In this document: one piece after another, positions 47,253 through 58,292 of the stretch
Layout of the letters: every line of letters starts with the position of its first letter
Position numbering within the stretch: position 1 is the first letter of the stretch
Assembly (NCBI GenBank): GCA_039545315.1
Contig: BCIM01000005.1
Span: 870,609-934,608, forward strand
DNA length: 64,000 bases
Direction of reading: 5' to 3'
From: Kondoa malvinella
Taxonomy: Eukaryota > Basidiomycota > Agaricostilbomycetes > Agaricostilbales > Kondoaceae
Notes under the pieces: model-generated
Told to the model about the DNA's origin: nothing
What the model saw: only the letters and a program-made list of their open reading frames with translations
The model's database searches: none
Made by a program: the position numbers and the translations under genes

Positions 47253-50200
47253 TCATCGCTTTTTGGCAAATCGCTTTGCAGATTTGGCAAGAGAGGCTGC
47301 AGCATCTTCGAAAGCCTGTTTCCACTCGACGAGTGTCTGGAATAGCCATGCTCAGATTCGCGCATTGACGAAACTGTGGACATACCAGGACGAATGCATT
47401 GTCGGTTGGCGAGTCAATCTGCCTGTGCCTGTGAATTGGTGGCGCTCCCAAGTACTCCACCTTTTTCATGAGGACTCGCTCAAAGCCATGGATCCAGCCG
47501 TCCAGATGCTTGACTTCGGAGTAACGGATCTCTGGACTGCCGGGTTCAAGGAGCTCAACCGCTTTTGCATGCATGCTGACAAAGGGTGCTTTGATTGTCA
47601 TCTCGAAAAGCACGTCTGGCGGGACCTGCCGGATTTTTAGACAAGCCGCAAATGATTTAGCTTGAGCTTACAATATCGACAGCGGCTAGTAATTCAAACA
47701 GCTCGAGGGAAATGGCTAGGTTATTGTCTGCAATAGCGGAGCTGAGAACAGCATCATCGTTTGTGAGGACGCCAGACAGGATGATTTGCTGTTGTATCTC
47801 TTTGTCGTCCGCAAAAATCTCCTGAATGACCAGTCAGCAGGCTATCAGCAGGCAGTACTAAGCATTACGGTGATCAAGTAGCCGAGGCTACGAGGGAGGT
47901 AAACTATAGACGTTGAAGATAGATCCATGTCTTTCCGGCAAAGTCTATGATCGGAGCTGTCGTCTGATAGGTAGATGTCGTATGAGTAGCGGTTTGACTG
48001 CGTGTAGCCGTGCGATCGCGGGACTTGACTGAAGGGTGACAACCAGGAGGAATAACCCCAGCCAGAATGGCCATGTTTGGCCAATTTGTCGCCATCAAAG
48101 CGAAAGTCAGAGAGAAGGGTTTGCTTCAAGTATGGCTTTGCAGCAGGAACAGTTTTGAGCAGCCTGCGGAGCTCTACGCCCTAGCCTTCGATATCAGCGC
48201 GATCAGCGACATACAAGATAATGACCAACTTTGCTAGGAGACCATAGCAGAGAGCCAGCAGCGACGATAACGACTTCCTGCCAATCTTCGACGTTTCGTT
48301 TGAGATACTGGAGCAAGACAAGCCATCTTGTTTCGCTCTCGTTCACGGTCACATTCAAGACAATCTCGAGCAGTTCGGCAAAGCTCAATTCAAGCTGCCA
48401 GCGCGGATCAGAAAGTCACTCATGACAAAATTCAGATACTAACCTGCAAGGAGTGCATGAATGTAATGACATCCGATAGTGCAACACCATCAGCTGAAGG
48501 CTTGCGTCTGCCCTGAGAGTCCTCTTTGACTTGACGGCCGGCATGCTTGTTCTGGTTGGCTGCATTAAGGCAGATCATTGCACAGGTCACACGAAGATCA
48601 GCTGTAAGGTCTTTTGGCGGGAATTGGCGAAGCAGCCGGTATGCTGCAAATTTGATTTCGGGCGACTAGAAGAACAATTAATAGTGAACTATCAACGATG
48701 TGCGACTGACCTCATATTCGCCAGGCTTGCGCCGATGTTGCATAAAGTCCGGGATCGTATCGCTAAGGCATCGATCAGAATCAGAACCGACTGGTGTCAT
48801 AGTATTCCAACTCACGCAATCAGGAAGTCAAAGATTCTGTCCTCGTCAGCATCCAATAAGGCGAGCAATTCGATTTGGTCAAGGTCATTGATAGACGCTT
48901 CAGCTCTAATTTAGCATGCAGCTGCGCAAGAATGCTCTATAGCTCACGAAGCAAACGACGCGAGAAGTATTCTGCATCGGGTTTGAGGTCCGGATGGAGG
49001 GCAAAAAACTCCTGCTCCCTTGCCTGAGCTGATCAATCAGTTGACAGGGCAGCGTGTGACGCACGGTCAATTCATTAATCTTGTTTTCTGCCGTCCACTT
49101 CTCGCGAGTCGAGACGGTTGAATAGATGGTCTCACCAAAATCGCTGGGAACCTGAAAGCCCGCTTCCACTGCCAGCTCGAAAAATTCCGGATTGACAATG
49201 AGCGCTTTGGCATAGGCACGCTTGTTGACAGGATCTCGGTCACTGAACTGTGACGCTATTAGCTTGAGAAGAGAGGGAAGCCTCGAGTACAGACTGGAGC
49301 AAACTTGTAACTAAGCAAAGGTTGAGTCAGCGTGTGATGCGACCCGAGCAAACGCGCACGCACTCGATAAAGAGGGATCTGATAGTCTTGAATTCTTGTT
49401 GTCTGGCCAGCTCAGCTTGTCCATCGTCATCGAAGCTCAAGACGGTCGAAGGCTTGGGAATACTCTCGAGGTTGTACCAACCGTTGCGCATATACACTCT
49501 ACGCCACGACTTCCTCTTCTTCGGAAAGCTAGCAGTCGTGCCCTGGCTTTCGATCCACGCTAAGAACGTGTCGCTGTCGGTCTTTCTTTGCGTAGGTGAA
49601 ATTCCGGGATACCTTTTACAGCACCCCGTCAGCTAAAGTAACTGCAAAGGCTGCACATGAAGACCGACATTGCACATGCTTTCTTTAAAAGCGCGAGCCA
49701 ACAAGTGAATGGAATCGTGTCTGGGGTGCTGTAAAATTTGTGGATCAGCGCTCGCAACTTGCATGCTGATCGATGATTTACCAAAGCGTCTGGCCGACCC
49801 ACGTAGGAGCGCGTTTGATGTAGGCCAGAGTAACGATTTGGAAGACTGGAACGCTTGTGAGTCGAGGGGACAAACGTGACTGAACGCTGAACGCACAATA
49901 ACGACTTGCGCGAGCACCAAGAACATCGATGAGATAGTCAATGGTCTTTGAATCGCAAATCCAACCGAGCTTGACTGCCTCACACAAAGCTGAGTCTTTC
50001 CCGTAGGTCTGGAACAGCCACATAGCGCGAGCTTCTGCTGTACCGGCAATCTTCAGAAAGCGCTTGGACACGTGAATGAACGAAATGATGCTATGAACTT
50101 GTGTTAGACATGTAGCGGAAAGCACTGCTTGCCTTACGTTTTGCGATGTTTTCGTGGGTTAGGACCTTTCTTTTCGATGCCCAAATGCGAGAAGATGATG

Positions 50201-50653
50201 GCAGTCACCTCGTCAGACAGATGGCTGATACCACATCAGTAATGGCACCTCATATGTTGTACTAAGCTTACTCGAAGGGAGCATCAAGCGTCCAGACAAG
50301 CTTCTTTGCGCGCTTTCGCTTTTTGACAGAGCCTTCGTTGCCCTCGGTGTACGCCTCTTCGTCGTGATCTTCCTGCTTAGGCTTCTTTGCAGCCTTAGAG
50401 CGTTTGTAGCCAGAGGCAAAGTACTCGTCTGAAGAGTCAAGGTCGAGCGAGTCTTGCACGCCAGAATCGTCGAATACAGCGCTGTCCACATCATGTATAG
50501 CTTCAACAGCAGCTTCTAGGTCCTCCACGTCAGTCAGACTGTCGAGTACAGGTCAGCTGGAAACGTTGTAGCGTTATATTGTCTGACGCACTCGGAACCA
50601 TCGCTCTCGCATAAAGCCTGAGTTCTCGCCTGCAGTCGCGTGCGTCTCGTCAT
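47253..50653 (-). CDS. F-box-like nuclear protein, uncharacterised family, copy B
   Basis: Minus-strand multi-exon paralog of the gene at 41401. It starts MTRRTRLQARTQALCESDGS, then DLTDVEDLEAAVEAIHD and a basic patch (GYKRSKAAKKPKQEDHD, VKKRKRAKKLVW). The F-box-like core is PFDHLSDEVTAIIFSHLGI, and after an intron IISFIHVSKRFLKIAGTAE. Further shared blocks are GWICDSKTIDYLIDVLGARA, IVTLAYIKRAPTWV, NPEFFELAVEAGFQVPSDFG-like text and LTNDDAVLSSAI. The C-terminus is EWKQAFEDAAASLAKSAKRF and ends KKR, unlike the Cys/His end of copy A. Both copies align along most of their length but are clearly diverged, so the duplication is not recent. Function unknown. Internal exon borders between 48.0 and 49.7 kb are only partly resolved. 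Confidence 0.62.
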
Positions 50654-50794
50654 CTTTGTAGCTTCCAAGGCGAGTTCGACAAGTAGTGGAAGTGCTAGCA
50701 AGAGGTCAAGCTTTCAGCTTCGAATCAAAACATGGCACCTGGTCACGTGCTTGGGCCTTTCGACAGGAAAAGATCTGTCACTCTCTAATACTCG

Positions 50795-53078
50795 CTATAC
50801 TTCCTCTCTGTACCGCTTCGGCACTCTAGCCCGCCTCGACCCACTGCTCGCATCCGACTCAGCTCCAGATCCATCTGCTGAGACCAAGCTGTTCTGTCTG
50901 CTGAGAGACGGCCTGCGAGGTATCGACAGCCCAACGCTAGGCGACCTTGAGCGACGAGGTTCAAGCACCTTGACCCATTTATGTGTCGCGTTGGCGTTCT
51001 GAAACAGGTAGACATGCGAAGAAGCAACGCGGATTGGCTCTTCTTCATCTGTTGCAAGTTCTGGTGATGACCATTTACCAGGTTCAAGCTTATCCAGCTC
51101 CCTGCAAAGATGTTGTACTATCGAATCCGAATCGCCCAGGAGACAAATGTCGAATTGCGCATGAGGGACTGGATCTCGGTTGATGAGGATTTGAGGGACG
51201 GAATGTGGTAGGTGACCGATAATTTCGCTGACTGGTGCTACGCGTAATGATGTACCGAGAACAAGCAAAAGATCCACCTCGTCTCGATCCTTGATCAGGC
51301 ACTTGTCGAATTCATCACTGAGTTTCTCGCCTGTCACAACACTCAGCAATCGTGTTGGTGTACAAACAACGAGACATACCGAAGAACGTAATAGTAGGCT
51401 TCATCACCGGCATCCCAAGCCATTCGTTAAAGTCCTCTTCTTCCTCTTCTGAATCAGCATCATCCCAAGCTTCAGAGAAGGACATCTTCTGCTTCTTGTT
51501 TGGATGAAGCTTTGGTTTCTGCCGTTCAAGCCTTTCTTGCTGAAACTCGACATACTCTGCTGTAGTCACACAGACTGGGCATAACGGGACTGTCTGAGCG
51601 AAGATACTATTCACGATGGCTCGGCACAATTCAAGCTAGGGAAGTGTAGCGCTCACTCTGCCTTGATATGGTCACCTGGTACCTTGTAACCGCAATTTAT
51701 GCATGCTGCAGTGGCGAAAGAGCCTGTCATACCGCGATCCTCAATGAGCATAAACAACGCTGCATCTAGTGTACGGCTGACCATGACAGTTGAGCACCTT
51801 CTTTATGCCAGTCTGTTGTTCGAGCGTATCAATGTCTGTTCGCAGCTTTCAGCCTGATGGGCATGGTGAATGCAGAAATGAGCATACTTTGAGCTGTAGT
51901 ATGTGATCAGCGACACTCTGTGTGATTGGGAAGGGCGACATACTGTAATTCCGCAGCAACTTCTCCTTATCTTCTAACGTCTTGACGAACCGATGCGAAG
52001 GTGACGGCTTGAAATTGCTGGGATAAAGTTCCTATAGGCGCTCTCAGTAAGCCAATCGCCTAGTGATCACATGGCCGACCTTTGCGAAAGAGTAAAAGAT
52101 GGTAGGGCTGCCAATACTAGTCAGACTCGTTCATGAGACTGGTGCGAACATCTCACTCGTTCCGGAAGAAATCAATGTCAAACATCTCTTGAGGGTCTAG
52201 CAAATCGTCTCTGGTCCGTTTCAAATTCGCATAAATACCATTCGCTGATCTCTGTCAGCCAAAAAATCAGCACGAAAATAACCAAGTGTATGGAACAAAC
52301 AAAGTCTGGTATACCGCAAGAAGTAGATACACCCGCTCCGCAGAGGACCATGATCTTCTTTGCGCCGTGTATAAGCCTGATTGCGTCTTCTAGCGTATTA
52401 TACTGAGGTAGCTTGGCTCGTCGTCGCAGTCTTGAACGTACATCAGTACGATATAGACAGAGCTGTTAGAGGACTGACATCCGACCGCAAGCCATCTTCA
52501 GTACTTTGAGCAGATCTGCCTCTTGATCAAACTCTTGCGGCTAGACTTGGCCGTGAGTCAAAGCTAGACTTAACCAGATCGAAACGTACAACCAGTACAC
52601 CAAAGGCCATAAGCAGCTTCCTTATCGGTATGCCTTTGTCAAGGTAGTACTTGCGAATGAAAGCCACCATGCCAATCTCTTTCAAATCGGCTATCATTAT
52701 GTTGATTTCTTCCTCTGACCATTGCTCTTCAGCTTCTTGTATCACTTCGCTCCAGTCGTCTGCATCTTGCGCGACTAGACTCGACATTAGGAAGATGTAA
52801 TGTTGAGACAGGTAGAGCAGACCATCGTTCTCAGAAAACTCATCGTCATCCAGATCTTGCAACCCATCAAGCGACCCAACGGAATGGTGAGGCGGTCTCG
52901 GTACAGGAGCAGGAAAGCTTGAGGTAGAAGCAGAAGGTGGTAAAGCTGGTGTAGCAGGTTCTAGCTGAAGCGTAGGTAAGGTCTGAGATGCTTCAGCGAG
53001 CGATTCTGTGCTCCGGACGATTGTGCTGGGCAGTTCTGATTCGCCTAATGCGGCAATTGGAGACTCTGACGCGTCCAT
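50795..53078 (-). CDS. Class I sirtuin, NAD-dependent protein deacetylase (Sir2/Hst1)
   Basis: Minus-strand multi-exon gene. The N-terminus is Ser/Pro/Glu-rich, then come the pre-catalytic block [20 protein letters not shown] and the catalytic core: [19 protein letters not shown] (NAD-binding), NYTQNIDTLE, the catalytic His with zinc pair [14 protein letters not shown], the second zinc pair CPVC, a characteristic acidic insertion after it ([16 protein letters not shown]), [14 protein letters not shown] and LINRDP. The domain order is that of Sir2/Hst1/SIRT1, which deacetylate histones and silence chromatin. The C-terminus is Ser/Arg-rich and ends KRYREEV. Start chosen at MDASESP (53078); an in-frame extension upstream lacks an ATG. 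Divergent from RFC3 with 125 bp between starts. Confidence 0.88.
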
Positions 53079-53203
53079 CGCGAAAGCTGAGTTCGGTAGC
53101 TTCGTGATGGGAAATAGCAGATTATGGTGCAAACAAGAGAGAAAGGATAGGAAACAGGCCGATTTAGGCTAAGATAGGATGGGAAACACCTCAGCAGAGC
53201 GAG

Positions 53204-55092
53204 ATGTCCCAGACCGACAAAGGACAGAAGCGACACTCTTTGCGGTCGTTTGAGATGCCCAAAATCTCGCTTGAGCTTGACGAGCAACGCTTCACTCGCA
53301 AGGGTCGCTACATTACAGCACAACACAGCAGAATGGATATGGACGAAGACACGCTGATGCACGAAGAAGGCGGCGAAGATGGGCCAAGCACGAGCAAAGC
53401 AGCGACAACTTTACGAGACCCGGACGCGCTGTCTGACTCTGAAATGCCTGATGGAGCTGTGGAACAGCCAGACGAGTTTCCACCTCCCTTGAAAATGCCC
53501 AGCGTCAAAGGCAAAGAGCCTGAGAACGGTTTGCATGCGCATGACTGTATGTTCTTTCGTGTCATGGCTGCCCTCTTTGGCGCTCACAGGGCGGATATGG
53601 CATACAGTGGACAACCTGCGTATGTTCTACCAGCCTCATGAGTATAGGTTTGGCAGCTGATGCTTGTATCGCATTACAGCTTGGGTAGAAAAGGTGAGCA
53701 GTCCTCAACCTACCTGCAGGAGTCTGATGCTAATAGTCTGATACGTGTACAGTACCGGCCAGTCACTCTAGACGATGTAGTATCGCATACAGACATTATT
53801 TCAACCAGTAAACCCTCTCCCATGCCCTGCCCAACCTCTTCTTACATCCTCTCCAGTCGACAAATTCATCGGCCTCAATCGCCTACCACATCTTCTCTTC
53901 TACGGTCCACCAGGCACAGGTAAAACATCCACCATCTTAGCCGTCGCTCGAAAACTCTACGCACACACTAAAGCTGGCATGCGCAACAATGTGCTCGAAC
54001 TCAATGCTTCTGACGATCGTGGTATTGACACGGTCAGAGAGGAGATCAAGAACTTTGCGAGCACGAAAATGGTCTTTGCTGCAAAAGAAGGGTTCAAGCT
54101 CATCATTTTGGATGAGGCCGACATGATGACGACGGCCGCTCAGGGTGCTTTAAGACGAGGTATATTTTGAGTCATCTTCATATAACACTAGTACTGATGC
54201 ACTTGGACTGGTCAGTCATCGAGCAGTACACTCAGAACGTCCGCTTTTGCATCATTTGCAATTACGTGAACCGCATCATTCCTGCTATCCAGTCAAGGTG
54301 TACAAAGTTCAGGTGCGGCTATCACGACAATGTATACTGATTAGTCACTGACAATCAGTTCATCAGATTTGGACCTCTTGAGATTTCCGAAGTAGAGCGA
54401 AGGCTGAATTACGTAGTGGATCAGGAAAAGTATGTCTTGCCGCTCATAGATGACACGTTCAGCTGACCATACGATCAGAGTCAATTTGACACCGGATGGC
54501 AAAGCAGCATTGCTCAAACTATCAAAGGGAGACATGCGAAGAGCGCTCAACGTCTTACAGGTGCGTTCAGCATCGTCAGTTCGGCTTGAGGCTGACAATT
54601 GTATAGGCCTGCCATGCTGCTTATGACGTGACGGACGAGACGGCCATCTACAATTGCACGGGAAACCCACATCCGACTGATGTAGAAGAGATTGTCAAGA
54701 GCATGATGAATGAGGAGTTCGAAGTGGCTTTCAGACGTGCGCTTGGCAGACGATGTGCTAGCTCAGAGCTCATGCATGTTTCATACGCACAGGCATCTCT
54801 GCTATCAAGATCGACAAAGGTTTAGCGTTGCAAGACATTATCAGCGGGATCTACGACTATGTGCAGACGATCGAGTTGCCAAGTCAGAGTAGGGTCTACT
54901 TGTTGGATCACCTCGCGCATGTAGAGTGAGCTCATTCCCTTCCCTACCAAGCCGCTCTGATTGTCTGGCAGACATCGACTCTCAACAGGAGGCAGCGAGA
55001 AACTGCAACTGACAGCAGTGCTGGGCACAGTAAAAGGAGCAGTCGATCTAGCGCGGCACGGAGAAGCCTACAAGCCGAAAAAGAAAGCCTAG
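53204..55092 (+). CDS. RFC3: Replication factor C subunit 3 (RFC5 in human)
   Basis: Multi-exon clamp-loader subunit. AAA+ motifs are in order: [20 protein letters not shown] (RFC box II), [18 protein letters not shown] (Walker A), [37 protein letters not shown] (Walker B), [20 protein letters not shown] (SRC motif) and [10 protein letters not shown] (sensor 2). The C-terminal helical collar ends AYKPKKKA. It loads PCNA onto primer-template DNA as one of the RFC2-5 subunits. The first exon adds an acidic extension of roughly 110-130 residues before the RFC box. Translation may instead begin at the ATG near 53336 (MDMDEDTL). Confidence 0.9.
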
Positions 55093-55211
55093 ACTTCGAA
55101 AATGAAAAAATTGTACAAATTGATTTTTCTCAGGACTAGAAGCTAGTAGGCTCGCGAGGGAGTTTGTACAGGTAGCCGGTGTTGTACCGGGTTGCACCTA
55201 AATCACTGTTA

Positions 55212-57421
55212 TCAAGCCCGGCTTTCAAGCTTTGACATCTCTCGCGCTGCATCTACTAGTGAACCTTCTTGACCGAATTTCTTGGGCAGAATGAGATTGA
55301 TGTCTGTTCCGTTGTCTGTGCGTTTCGTGATTGCCCATTGGGACGTTCCGGTGCGGATATAGCACTCATTTGTTGACGGCTCACTGTGATCTTATCAGTA
55401 AAGTCAGCTTGGCTACAACGCAGAACGTACGATTGAAGGCTCCGATGCCCAGCCAGCAAAGCACCAATAACATCAGCCTCTTTAGCAGCGTTTTTGCTCC
55501 CGCTCCAATTTGTGTCAGGGTCAGGCCAAGCATAAGATTGTGTGCTGCCATCTGAAGTCTGATATAAAAGATGACGATGCTCCAGCGCAGGCTCTTGTGC
55601 TTCTATCGGCGGTAATTCGAACGCGCTGAGAAAGTCGACTAGATCTGTTGCTATCATCGCTACAGAATCTTCAGATATCGCCGCGAGAAGTAAGCTGTCT
55701 CTCTGTAAAGGACTCAGTTGGATGGAACAATTTCACTCAGACGTTGACATACCTTGATACAGGTTAGATCTGCCCACCGTCCATCGGCCGACAAGTATAT
55801 CTTTGTCTGCAAGACCACTTTTGCACTCTTGCTAGAATTCAATGACTCCGACTTGTCCTCTGCCTCAAGTGCCAGCTGGACAGGCGGTTCCTCCTTCGGT
55901 TCTTCATCCTCCAGCGAATCCTTCGCTTCTTCCGACGTAAAGACCCTAATAGTCGAAGCTCTCGGAGTGTCATCATCCTCATCAACCTGATCCTCAGGAA
56001 ACCCGCCTTTCTCTGCCAATTTCGCAATATGATCCGCAATATCACTATCATCTGAATCCTCATCCGGATCAGACATGGCTTCTGCTATTTCATCCAAATT
56101 TATTTTTGTGCTTTCCAATGAGACAGGTAGATTAGGTGATGAAAGTGGTGGTTTTGGATCAGGTGGATCAGGTTTCGGTGTGCTTCCCCATGAGACTGCT
56201 CGCATCCAACCGCCAGATGATGATTCTGAGGTTGATGTGGAAGTTTCAGGTTGAATAGAGGTAGGATAGAAGGAGGGCAGCGCTAGGTAGGAGCCGAGAC
56301 CAGACATGCCAAAAGTCGATTTCCAGCTGTCTGGCTTTGTACCGTCTGCCCTTTCTTTGCCTTTCAGATTCGGTTTGGTCGAAGAGGAGTTGGATGTTCT
56401 GGCACGCTCGCAGACGTTTGTGGAAAGGTGTCGAGCTAGAAGGGCTTTATCTTGGTTTGCGAGTGACGGTGTTAAGCTATTTACTAGCTTGCGATGATCA
56501 AAGAGTAATAGATTGAGCGAGGGATGTTGCTCGCATAGTGTCGTGTATGGCTTGTGACTCGACAAGTCGATGAGGGGATCAGAAGTCTCGGTTGCTGTAG
56601 GACGATATTCCAGCTGCGCCGTCGTAGAGAAGACAGTACGTACCTGATAGGTGAGCATAGAAGTCCAAGCGACCAATATTATGCGAAGCGGCCATCCACT
56701 TGTACCTCCAATCCTCAAAGAATGCTTCCAACTTGCTTTCCAGAGCCGCTCGACCTTGGGAAGCTAGTATAGACGCAAATGTGCCATTGAAGAGCTGCCA
56801 AACTATAAGTCAGTCAGTCGATCGTACAGAGCTGATCTGCTCACTCTGAAAGTCTGATAGGCTTGCTGCAGCGAAGAAAGAAAGACTTCATCCTCTACCC
56901 CATCATCAGAAGCAGTCCCTTTGCTCTCTTGACTTGTACGCGAGGCCTGCGAGTTATTTGACGTCGTTCTCGCGTGTCCGCTAGAGCTGTTCGAAGGGTA
57001 TCGAGCTAGATCTATGGCCTGCAAAGAGATCAGGTCCATTCTACGAGTGAGAAACATGAGCTTACGACATGTACAAAGTATTCAGGCTCTGGTTCGATGA
57101 AGATCATGCGCTGAGCAGAAGTCTTGACTGAACGGATCTCTTGCTGAGGATTTGAGAGCATCCTGCACACCATATAATGAGCTTCAGTAGAGCTGTGTGA
57201 AAGCTTGAAGCTCGCCTGGTAAAGTCTACAAGACCTTGAGCGAGCCCAAGCTTCCTGTGCTTGCGATCCTCGTCCAATACTTCGGGAGAGATAAACATGA
57301 GCAGATCATTTCGCTTTCCCTTGCTTTGACTGTCTGGCTCTTCCGCATGGTCGACTGGAAGATTTCTGTTCCATGCTGCTAGCCAGGCTATCGAACAGAA
57401 TGGTTGAGGAATAGTCGGCAT
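55212..57421 (-). CDS. CCZ1: Vacuolar fusion protein Ccz1-like (Mon1-Ccz1 GEF subunit)
   Basis: Minus-strand multi-exon gene. The N-terminal longin domain begins MPTIPQPFCSIAWLAAWN and continues DLLMFISPEVLDEDRKHRKL, GLAQGLVDFTRMLSNPQQ and IFIEPEPEYFVHV, the first-longin pattern of Ccz1/INTU-like proteins. A long middle part is acidic and Ser/Pro-rich (DPDEDSDDSDIADHIAKL). The C-terminal longin-like end reads YIRTGTSQWAITKRTDN and LILPKKFGQEGSLVDAARE. Ccz1 with Mon1 activates Rab7/Ypt7 at late endosomes and vacuoles. The open frame extends upstream of 57421 to an ATG at 57727, adding about 100 residues without recognisable domain; family length favours the shorter start. Confidence 0.72.
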
Positions 57422-58292
57422 TTGGGCGCACGGTGTTGCTACAGACGATATGCTTGCTGCTCGCAGCTGTATATGGACTGGCAGAGTGTCTATAGCGGTG
57501 CTGCTCGCCTTTGCGTCATCTCCAGAAGAAATATCACGCTCCTGAGTTGACCACGTACCGCCAACATCGAACGTAGAACTAGCAATTATAGACAAGTCGC
57601 TGATGGCCTCGCTAGCCAGTATCTGATCCAAAGTCAAAGATGTCCTTGTCGTATGCACCTGGCGAAGAAAGAGATATGCGTCGAGTGCCCTGCCATGATT
57701 CGTGCAAGATCCTCTGCCTGTTATCATGATGCTTTGCTCGCTCACTTGCTCTGCCCGGCCTTCAGTCCATCAAGTCCTTCCAAATCTCTGTTCTTTCCTG
57801 TCCTCCTGCTTCAGTCCAGCTCTGCATGAGCTTTACCAACGCTGAAACACCACAGCCCAAGTTGGACATCGCGACAGCCTCAAATCCAGTCTATCTGGGA
57901 CTTGGAGACATAGCTGTTCTTGCTAGCCTTGCAAAGCGTCACTCCTTCATGATACTCCTTCATGATCACTACCGCGTCTGGACTTATTTCATGCATCCAT
58001 TCTCATGTACACCAAAGTGCTCTAGCGACACACCCTTCGCTGCTATCTTACAGACAACTGCTCGAGTGTATAAGCCTATTGATGGTCACAGTAAGAACGC
58101 GTTCAACGGCAGATGTTGACTTGGACGGAGAGAGTCGGATCTGGGGTCTTGGTCAGGCTTCTATAAGTCAGCTATGCACAGTAGATGCAGCATGCAATAG
58201 AGCGCAGATAACACGGCTATTGTTTTTCCGTCCACCCAAAAAAAGTTTGACTCACCAGAGTGATAAAGAGTGTCTTTCATACAGCCAACACC
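57422..58292. other. Divergent promoter region CCZ1 / ILV5
   Basis: Contains a possible N-terminal extension of CCZ1 (to 57727), a plus-strand frame of 97 codons at 57826 that I do not consider coding, and the ILV5 promoter with a Gcn4-type site at 58248. Nothing else is recognised. Confidence 0.5.
58248..58254. promoter_or_regulatory. Gcn4/AP-1 type site TGACTCA upstream of ILV5
   Basis: TGACTCA starts 45 bp before the ILV5 ATG. In fungi Gcn4/CpcA bZIP proteins bind this exact heptamer in promoters of amino-acid biosynthesis genes under general control. The position is close to the start codon, so it could also lie in the transcribed leader. Confidence 0.45.

Noticed and set aside
47263..47640. 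Plus-strand open frame with Trp/Cys-rich product
   Set aside because: It is antisense to exons of paralog B, whose minus-strand frame gives a coherent protein through a clear intron and ends at 47253.
53069..53074. ACGCGT, an MCB-like cell-cycle element near RFC3
   Set aside because: It lies inside codons 2-3 of the sirtuin gene (Asp-Ala), so it is more simply explained as coding sequence; a single hexamer is weak evidence.
57826..58119. 97-codon plus-strand frame starting with ATG before ILV5
   Set aside because: No recognisable domain, odd composition, overlaps the ILV5 promoter region and no convincing splice continuation.
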